Part shown: positions 6,227 through 10,424 of the stretch, one piece after another
Layout of the letters: every line of letters starts with the position of its first letter
How positions within the stretch are numbered: the stretch's first letter is position 1
Assembly (NCBI GenBank): GCA_937863625.1
Contig: CALMGO010000381.1
Location: forward strand, 1-10,424
Direction: 5' to 3'
DNA from: an uncultured bacterium
Lineage (GTDB): Bacteria; Planctomycetota; DG-23; SLPQ01
DNA: 10,424 nt
Notes under the pieces: generated by a model
Told to the model about the DNA's origin: nothing
Databases searched by the model: none
Seen by the model: the letters and a program-made list of their open reading frames with translations, nothing else
Translations under genes and position numbers: made by a program

Positions 6227-6508
6227 TTACTTTGCGGCCTCGCGCGCCTTTTTGCCGCTGTGGCCCCTGAAAGTTCTCGTGAGGGCGAACTCGCCCAACT
6301 TGTGCCCGACCATTTCCTCGGTGACGAAGACCCGGATGAAGTTCCGGCCGTTGTGCACGTTGAACGTGTGCGACACGAACTCCGGCACTATCGTTGACGC
6401 GCGCGACCAGGTCTTGACCGGTTCGCGGTCTCCGGTGTCCTTCTGTTTGCTGATCTTGTCGAGCAACTTCGGATCTACAAACGGCCCTTTTTTTGTCGAA
6501 CGTCCCAT
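6227..6508 (-). CDS. rpsS: 30S ribosomal protein S19
   Basis: S19 lies in the small-subunit head, pairs with S13 and touches A- and P-site tRNA. The predicted protein has 93 residues, matching the family. It begins GRSTKKGPFVDPKLLDKI (2-19), then has KTWSRASTIVPEFVSHTFNVHNGRNFIRVFVTEEMVGHKLGEFALTRTFRGH (32-83), in which TWSRAST, HNGR and VGHKLGEF are the conserved blocks. The ATG follows rplB by 15 nt, with AAGGA about ten bases upstream. The order rplB-rpsS-rplV is standard. Confidence 0.97.
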   Translation of the reverse strand: MGRSTKKGPFVDPKLLDKISKQKDTGDREPVKTWSRASTIVPEFVSHTFNVHNGRNFIRVFVTEEMVGHKLGEFALTRTFRGHSGKKAREAAK

Positions 6509-6523
6509 AGACTCAGTGTCCTT

Positions 6524-7354
6524 TTATTTCTTCGTACGCTTACGAATAATGAACCTGCTGGAAACCTTCCGCGGATTGCGCGTCTTTCCGCCCTTTGCGA
6601 GTTTGCCCGTGGCGCTGACGGGATGGCGTCCGCCCTTGGTGCGCCCTTCGCCGCCGCCCATCGGATGGTCGATGGGGTTCATGGCGGTGCCGCGCACATG
6701 CGGACGGCGGCCCATATGGCGCGACTTGCCGGCCTTGCCCACGCGCGTGAGGTTGTAATCGGTATTGCCCAACTGGCCGATGGTGGCGCGGCACGTCACG
6801 TGCACCCTGCGGGTCTCCCCGGAAGGAAGCACGATCTGCGCGTAATCGCCGTCGCGAGCGGCCAGCGTCGCCGCCACGCCCGCCGAACGCACAAGCTGTC
6901 CGCCGCGGCCTGGAGTCATCTCGACATTGTGAATCGCCATTCCGAGCGGGATCGATGAGAGCGGCAGGCAGTTGCCCGTCTTCGGCTCGGACTTCGGGCC
7001 GTTGGCCACTGCATCACCGACATTGAGACCGACAGGGGCGAGGATGTAGCGCTTCTCGCCGTCGGCGTATACGACCAGAGCGATCCTCACGCTGCGGTTG
7101 GGATCGTACTCGATGGCCGTGACCTTACCCGGGATATCGTCCTTGGTGCGCTTGAAATCGATAAGCCTGTAAAGTCTGCGAGCGCCGCCGCCGCGATGCT
7201 TTGCGGTGATCTTGCCTTCGTTGTTGCGCCCGCCGGTCTTGCGGAGCCTTTCGACAAGGCTCTTTTCCGGGTTCTTCTTCGTGAGGTCGCTATTGTCTAT
7301 GACCGACATGTTGCGACGCCCGTTTGATGTTCTTTTGTACTCTTTAATCGCCAT
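6524..7354 (-). CDS. rplB: 50S ribosomal protein L2
   Basis: L2 is a primary 23S rRNA-binding protein needed for subunit association and for the peptidyl-transferase region. The predicted protein has 276 residues, typical (273-280). Features are the N-terminal arm (YKRTSNGRRNMSV), GRNNEGKITAKHRGGGARRLYR (42-63), the OB/SH3-like core with AIEYDPNRSVRIALV (80-94), and the C-terminal loop GRRPHVRGTAMNPIDHPMGGGEGR (215-238). The first loop histidine (His230, the counterpart of E. coli His229) is kept, while the second, usual in HPHGGG, is Met232. The ATG overlaps the end of lepB by 11 nt, and its SD (AGGGA, seven bases upstream) lies inside lepB. L2 normally follows L23 directly; here lepB intervenes. 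Confidence 0.98.
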   Translation of the reverse strand: MAIKEYKRTSNGRRNMSVIDNSDLTKKNPEKSLVERLRKTGGRNNEGKITAKHRGGGARRLYRLIDFKRTKDDIPGKVTAIEYDPNRSVRIALVVYADGEKRYILAPVGLNVGDAVANGPKSEPKTGNCLPLSSIPLGMAIHNVEMTPGRGGQLVRSAGVAATLAARDGDYAQIVLPSGETRRVHVTCRATIGQLGNTDYNLTRVGKAGKSRHMGRRPHVRGTAMNPIDHPMGGGEGRTKGGRHPVSATGKLAKGGKTRNPRKVSSRFIIRKRTKK

Positions 7355-7907
7355 CTTGACTTCCCTTTAGATTCGCGCTTGTGCGCCTGAATAATCGCCA
7401 ACTCCCGACCGGCCAGAACCTCAGTACCACTCGACCCAGAACATAGTCCCGCGGCACTGATCCCCATTCCCTGCTGTCAACCGACTCGGCCAGGTTGTCG
7501 CCAAGCACGAAATAATGCGCGTGGCTGACGGCTGCCGGCCCGAACGCGATGTCCCCCAGGGACATGCCTTCCGGCGGCGAAACCTCGACCGCGTTGACCA
7601 GCAGACGCCCTCCTCGTATCTCTACGACGTCGTCGCCGAGCCCGATGACCCTCTTGATGTAAATCGTATCAGGATCATTGGGCGCCTTGAAGGCGACTAT
7701 GTCGAACCTTTGGGGCCCGCCCAATCGCGGAGTTATCTTTTCAAAGACCACCCTGTCGCCGTTGCGCAGGGCTGCCTCCATCGAACGGCCTCTTACGTGT
7801 CCGAACTCGGCCACAAAGACGCCGGTTAACGCTACTGCCGCCGCCAGTACCGCCGCGGCCTTAACCATCCGGGCCAAGCGCTTCTTCCTGTCCGCCGCCC
7901 GGCCCAT
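7344..7907 (-). CDS. lepB: Type I signal peptidase (S26 family) embedded in the S10 operon
   Basis: Signal peptidase I cleaves N-terminal signal peptides from exported preproteins at the outer face of the inner membrane. The predicted protein has 187 residues, like short SipS-type enzymes. A basic N-terminus (RAADRKKRLARMVK) precedes one membrane segment at about 15-34. Ser42 in GRSM is the expected nucleophile and Lys85 in YIKRVIGL the general base. The C-terminal box GDNLAESVDSREWGSV (136-151) is well conserved. Two boxes deviate: SMEAAL replaces the usual SMxPTL, and GLGDD replaces GLPGD. No Shine-Dalgarno is seen before the ATG, which lies 7 nt after rplW, so coupling to L23 is likely. 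The end overlaps rplB by 11 nt. Base composition resembles its neighbours, so recent transfer is not evident. The symbol follows the family; sip would be equally fair. Confidence 0.93.
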   Translation of the reverse strand: MGRAADRKKRLARMVKAAAVLAAAVALTGVFVAEFGHVRGRSMEAALRNGDRVVFEKITPRLGGPQRFDIVAFKAPNDPDTIYIKRVIGLGDDVVEIRGGRLLVNAVEVSPPEGMSLGDIAFGPAAVSHAHYFVLGDNLAESVDSREWGSVPRDYVLGRVVLRFWPVGSWRLFRRTSANLKGSQDGD

Positions 7908-7914
7908 GATTGCG

Positions 7915-8199
7915 CTACAAAAGATCTATGCGATCGCCTTCGGCAAGCGTTACGTAAGCGCGCTTTACGTCGGGCTGGGTAACACGCCTGTATCCGAAAC
8001 GCCTCGTGCCTCCATGCTGCATGGCGGTGCGCACTCCGACGACCTTGACCTTGAACGCCTGCTCAACAGCGCGGCGGATTTCGATCTTGTTCGCCGAAAC
8101 CGGCACCTCGAAAGCGTACGTGTTGGTTGACTGCGAAGCGCTCACGACCTTTTCGGTCATGATGGGCCTGATGAGTATACTGTAGAGTTCGCTCTTCAC
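7915..8199 (-). CDS. rplW: 50S ribosomal protein L23 (GTG start)
   Basis: L23 sits at the mouth of the peptide exit tunnel and is the docking point for trigger factor, SRP and the SecYEG translocon. The predicted protein has 94 residues, normal length. It has LIRPIMTEKVVSASQSTNTYAFEV (9-32), where RPxxTEK is the signature, then ANKIEIRRAVEQAFKVKVVGVRT (36-58), followed by the tip loop and KRAYVTLAEGDRIDL at the end. The start is GTG, overlapping the rplD stop by 4 nt (GTGA), with a strong GGAGGAG five bases upstream. Starting at the internal Met14 would cut off the conserved RPI segment. It is followed, unusually, by a signal peptidase gene instead of rplB. Confidence 0.96.
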   Translation of the reverse strand: MKSELYSILIRPIMTEKVVSASQSTNTYAFEVPVSANKIEIRRAVEQAFKVKVVGVRTAMQHGGTRRFGYRRVTQPDVKRAYVTLAEGDRIDLL

Positions 8200-8825
8200 C
8201 GCCGCTCCTCCAGGAGTTTCTCAAACGCGTTGCGCGCAAACACCACCATAGAGGGGCGTACGACGGCGTAGGCGTTGATATCCGACAGGGGCTTAGTTTC
8301 GACGCCGCGGATGTTTCGGGCGCTCTTGTAGAAAACGGCGTCAAGTTCGGGAGTAATATAGAGGACTGTCGTGCCGGGCTTGATGCCGACAGCTGCCATG
8401 TAAGCGGCGACGGCCTTCGTCCTCGGCGCATCGGAAACTCTGCAATCGGCCACGATGACTTCATCATCGAGGAGCTTGGCGAGGATGGCGCTGTCGAGCG
8501 CGGCCTTGAGGGCCTTTTTGGGGAGGGAGTACGAATAGTCGCGCGGCTTCGGGCCGAACACGCTGCCGCCGCCCTTCCTGATGGGGCTGCGAGCATCGCC
8601 GACTCGCGCGCGACCGGTATGCTTCTGGCGGTAGAGCTTGCGCGTGGAGCCGCGGACCTCGCCGCGTCTCTTGACGCTGGCGTTGCCCTGGCGCATGTTG
8701 GCCTCGTACATCACGATCGCGTCGCGAAGGAGCTGCTTGCGCACCGTGCCGCCGAAAGCATCTTCGGGAACGCTGATCGCCCCGTCGGGCTTTCCATCCT
8801 GATTGTATGCCTTTACCTCTATCAT
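8196..8825 (-). CDS. rplD: 50S ribosomal protein L4
   Basis: L4 initiates large-subunit assembly and its extended loop forms the tunnel constriction with L22. In E. coli it also represses the S10 operon through the mRNA leader and through RNase E. The predicted protein has 209 residues, normal. The loop region shows GEVRGSTRKLYRQKHTGRARVGDARSPIRKGGGSVFGPKPRDYSYSLPKK (55-104), with TGRAR, RSP, GGG and GPKPRDY all conserved. The C-terminal globular part includes NIRGVETKPLSDINAYAV, where L4 typically ends in a DvL..d.lv pattern. The ATG follows rplC by 18 nt, with a modest AGGG seven bases upstream. The stop overlaps the GTG of rplW. Confidence 0.97.
   Translation of the reverse strand: MIEVKAYNQDGKPDGAISVPEDAFGGTVRKQLLRDAIVMYEANMRQGNASVKRRGEVRGSTRKLYRQKHTGRARVGDARSPIRKGGGSVFGPKPRDYSYSLPKKALKAALDSAILAKLLDDEVIVADCRVSDAPRTKAVAAYMAAVGIKPGTTVLYITPELDAVFYKSARNIRGVETKPLSDINAYAVVRPSMVVFARNAFEKLLEERR
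8197..8211 (-). promoter_or_regulatory. Shine-Dalgarno and GTG start of rplW
   Basis: On the minus strand GGAGGAG is followed after five bases by GTGA, in which the GTG start of L23 overlaps the TGA stop of L4. The strong SD decides the non-ATG start and suggests coupled translation of L4 and L23. Confidence 0.8.
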
Positions 8826-8843
8826 CGCCGAGCCCTTGCTAAC

Positions 8844-9512
8844 TTAAGACGCTTGAGTAGTGAAGGTCTGTTTCTTACGCTTAGCCACCCACTCGGGGGA
8901 CTTGGTTACCATTACAAAACCGCCGTCCGCGCCGGGGACCTGCCCCTTGATAAAAAGCAGATTGCGCTCGGCGTCTATGCGGACAAGCTCCTGGCCGCGA
9001 ATGGTGACGCGCGCGTCGCCCATGTGGCCGCCCATACGGGTGCCCTTGAGGACTCTCGAAGGATAGGCCGACTGGCCGATGGAGCCGGGAACGCGAAGGC
9101 CCATTGCGCCGTGCGTGGCGGGCTGTCCGGCAAAGTGCCATCTCTTGACGACGCCGGCGAAACCCTTGCCCTTGGAAGTACCGGTGACATCGATGTGGTG
9201 AACGTCGGCGAAAATCTCGACGGTCACTTTGTCGCCCGCTTCGTGCGGCTCGCCGTCTGACGGCACTTCGCGCACAAAGGCCTTGGGGGTCGAACCGGAT
9301 TTTCCGAAGTGCCCCAGAAGAGGCTTCGTGGTGTGCTTGGCCTTCTTGTCGGAGAATGCCAACTGCAGCGCCTCATATCCGTCGCTCTGAGCGGTCTTTA
9401 CCTGTGAGATGACGCACGGTCCGGCCTCGACGACCGTGACAGGGACCATGTTTCCGACTGCGTCGAAAATCTGCGTCATTCCAACTTTTCTGCCGAGGAT
9501 GCTGGTGATCAT
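8844..9512 (-). CDS. rplC: 50S ribosomal protein L3
   Basis: L3 is a primary assembly protein whose finger reaches the peptidyl-transferase centre. The predicted protein has 222 residues, within the family range. It opens ITSILGRKVGMTQIFDAVG (2-20). The signature is VTGTSKGKGFAGVVKRWHFAGQPATHG (109-135), followed by the finger with RVPGSIGQSAYPSRVLKGTRMGGHMG (140-165). Gln147, in GSIGQ, corresponds to the residue methylated by PrmB in E. coli; whether it is modified here cannot be seen. It ends with GQVPGADGGFVMVTKS and a short tail. The ATG has GAGGA about four bases upstream and follows rpsJ by 20 nt. Confidence 0.98.
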   Translation of the reverse strand: MITSILGRKVGMTQIFDAVGNMVPVTVVEAGPCVISQVKTAQSDGYEALQLAFSDKKAKHTTKPLLGHFGKSGSTPKAFVREVPSDGEPHEAGDKVTVEIFADVHHIDVTGTSKGKGFAGVVKRWHFAGQPATHGAMGLRVPGSIGQSAYPSRVLKGTRMGGHMGDARVTIRGQELVRIDAERNLLFIKGQVPGADGGFVMVTKSPEWVAKRKKQTFTTQAS

Positions 9513-9532
9513 CGTTTCCTCAAATCCGGTCG

Positions 9533-9841
9533 CTATGCTTTTATCTTAATGAACACCCCGGCGGGAACCTCAACCTTGCCGAGGGCGTCGACGGTTTTTG
9601 CGGTTGGCTCGCTGATATCGATCAGGCGCTTGTGCGTCCTGATCTCAAACTGCTCGCGCGACTTCTTGTCGATGTGCGGGCTGCGAAGCACCGTGTATCT
9701 CTCAATGCGTGTGGGCAGCGGAACCGGCCCGGAAACCCTGGCGCCGGTGCGCTTGGCCGTCTCGACTATCTCGGCCGAGGACTGATCCAGGATGTGGTGG
9801 TCATACGCTTCCATCCTGATCCGAATCTTGTTCTCCTCCAT
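9533..9841 (-). CDS. rpsJ: 30S ribosomal protein S10
   Basis: S10 is part of the small-subunit head and, with NusB and NusG, takes part in transcription antitermination and transcription-translation coupling. The predicted protein has 102 residues, exactly typical. It shows KIRIRMEAYDHHILDQSS (5-22), RTGARVSGPVPLPT (31-44), and the loop VLRSPHIDKKSREQFEIRTHKRLIDI (51-76), which is the family signature. The ATG (MEENKIRIR) has a very strong GGAGGAAGG three bases upstream. The frame is open a further 11 codons, but these lie in the leader and are not S10-like. It is the first gene of the operon and is preceded by its own promoter. No tuf gene lies between it and fusA. Confidence 0.98.
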   Translation of the reverse strand: MEENKIRIRMEAYDHHILDQSSAEIVETAKRTGARVSGPVPLPTRIERYTVLRSPHIDKKSREQFEIRTHKRLIDISEPTAKTVDALGKVEVPAGVFIKIKA

Positions 9842-9865
9842 CAACCTTCCTCCAGGCGCCGCTTT

Positions 9866-9886
9866 CGGGGACACTAATGCCCCCCG
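9866..9886 (-). promoter_or_regulatory. Leader hairpin upstream of rpsJ
   Basis: On the minus strand GGGGGCA, loop TTAG, TGTCCCC gives a 7-bp stem with one G-U pair, extendable by a C-G pair past a bulged G. It ends about 12 bases before the rpsJ Shine-Dalgarno. It has no U-run, so it is not an intrinsic terminator. By position it could belong to a leader that controls S10 operon expression, as L4 does in E. coli, but it does not visibly resemble that leader. Confidence 0.45.
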
Positions 9887-9946
9887 GCCTTCACTTTCGT
9901 GACCGCTTTGTAGTACTCGAGGGTTGGCCCAATCGGGAAAACCACA

Positions 9947-9974
9947 AGTTTACTAAAAACGAACCCTATGTCAA
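9947..9974 (-). promoter_or_regulatory. Candidate sigma70-type promoter for the S10 operon
   Basis: On the minus strand a perfect -35 TTGACA is followed after 16 bases by TAAACT, a -10 matching TATAAT at four of six positions. The spacer is T-rich. Transcription would start near 9940, leaving a leader of about 100 nt before rpsJ. It lies in the only sizeable non-coding gap of the window (9842-10069), just downstream of fusA, which fits a separate start for the ribosomal-protein operon. Confidence 0.65.
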
Positions 9975-10069
9975 AAGAATTCCGGATACCCGGTCCTAAT
10001 TTTCCAAACTCCGCCCCCATTTACGCCTCCACGCCGATCAGCACTGGAATCCGGCAGGCGGCAACCGGC

Positions 10070-10424
10070 CTAAAACATCAGGCTGTCGAGGACTTCCTGC
10101 GGCGCTCCGGCGTATTTGGCCGGTTCCATCGAGTAATTGCCCCTGCCCTGCGTGAGGCTTCTCAGGCGGCTCGCGTAGCCGAACATATTGCGAAGGGGCG
10201 CCAGGCAGTGAACTACGCGTACCTTACCCTTGGTATCAAGCTCCGAAATCTCGGCCCTGCGGCTCGATAGGTCGTTTATGCAGTCCCCGAGGTACTCCTC
10301 CGGGACTCTCACCTCAAGTCGCATAATCGGCTCCAGAAGCCTCGTTCCGGCCTTTTCGAGGGCCATGCGGAGCGCCATAGAGCCGGCTGCGTTAAACGCC
10401 ATCTCCGAGGAGTCGACCGGGTGC
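10070..10424 (-). CDS. fusA: Elongation factor G, C-terminal end (runs off the right edge)
   Basis: EF-G is the GTPase that moves tRNAs and mRNA through the ribosome after each peptide bond and helps recycle ribosomes. Only the last 118 residues or so are visible, covering the end of domain IV and domain V of a protein of about 700. They begin HPVDSSEMAFNAAGSMALR, the conserved domain IV end. Next come LLEPIMRLEVRVPEEYLGDCINDLSSRR, the start of domain V, and PLRNMFGYASRLRSLTQGRGNYSMEP, the highly conserved FGYA..LRS.TQGRG block. The usual SRRG is SRRA here. It stops 228 nt before rpsJ. In many bacteria it belongs to the str operon (rpsL-rpsG-fusA-tuf); tuf is missing on this side. The GTPase domain is outside the window, so an EF-G-like paralogue cannot be excluded. 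Confidence 0.94.
   Translation of the reverse strand, partial: HPVDSSEMAFNAAGSMALRMALEKAGTRLLEPIMRLEVRVPEEYLGDCINDLSSRRAEISELDTKGKVRVVHCLAPLRNMFGYASRLRSLTQGRGNYSMEPAKYAGAPQEVLDSLMF

Noticed and set aside
5338..6270. Long plus-strand open frame of 310 codons opposite rpsC and rplV
   Set aside because: It lies antisense to two unmistakable ribosomal proteins, spans their junction, has no family resemblance, and is expected from third-position GC bias in the real genes. The other plus-strand open frames (for example 2978-3763, 4063-4809, 1840-2484) were rejected for the same reason.
9973..9993. Possible intrinsic terminator after fusA (CCGG-GTAT-CCGG followed by AATTCTTTT)
   Set aside because: The stem is only 4 bp, the T-run is broken and offset, and it overlaps the -35 box of the proposed promoter. 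Too weak to call.
10051..10068. CCGG...CCGG inverted repeat just after the fusA stop
   Set aside because: Only four pairs plus a wobble, a 10-nt loop and no T-run. Likely chance in GC-rich DNA.
1..10424. A new defence, mobile or biosynthetic system in the window
   Set aside because: All coding space is accounted for by fusA, ribosomal proteins, lepB and secY. No repeats, integrases, toxins or unknown genes are present, so the only accessory-like element is the lepB insertion.

Overview
The window is one continuous ribosomal-protein gene cluster read entirely on the minus strand. It joins the end of an elongation factor G gene to the S10 and spc operons and runs off the left edge inside secY. 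Every base from the rpsJ start to the left edge is coding or in gaps of 25 nt or less, and several neighbours overlap by 1 to 26 nt. No RNA genes, insertion sequences, CRISPR arrays or other mobile elements are visible.

Layout in transcription order (right to left): fusA (3' end only); a 228-nt non-coding region with a good sigma70-type promoter and a leader hairpin; rpsJ, rplC, rplD, rplW; lepB (a type I signal peptidase in an unusual place); rplB, rpsS, rplV, rpsC, rplP, rpmC, rpsQ; then the spc block rplN, rplX, rplE, rpsN, rpsH, rplF, rplR, rpsE, rplO, secY (5' end only). Together these encode a large part of the ribosome, the translocase that docks at the ribosome exit tunnel, a translocation factor and the peptidase that trims exported proteins.

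Three things depart from the textbook order. A signal peptidase gene sits between L23 and L2. rpmD (L30) is absent, because rpsE and rplO share a base and leave no room for it. No tuf gene lies between fusA and rpsJ. Zinc-binding forms of S14 and L24 are used.

The organism is a bacterium (bacterial S10-spc order, bacterial L14/L15/L16/S3 and SecY) with moderately high GC and clear Shine-Dalgarno use. Loss of L30 from spc, together with an L16 resembling those of Chlamydiae, is compatible with the PVC group or a related uncultivated phylum. This is a weak inference from memory of family sequences, not a phylogeny. I found no new multi-gene system here. The best lead is the embedded, slightly divergent signal peptidase.
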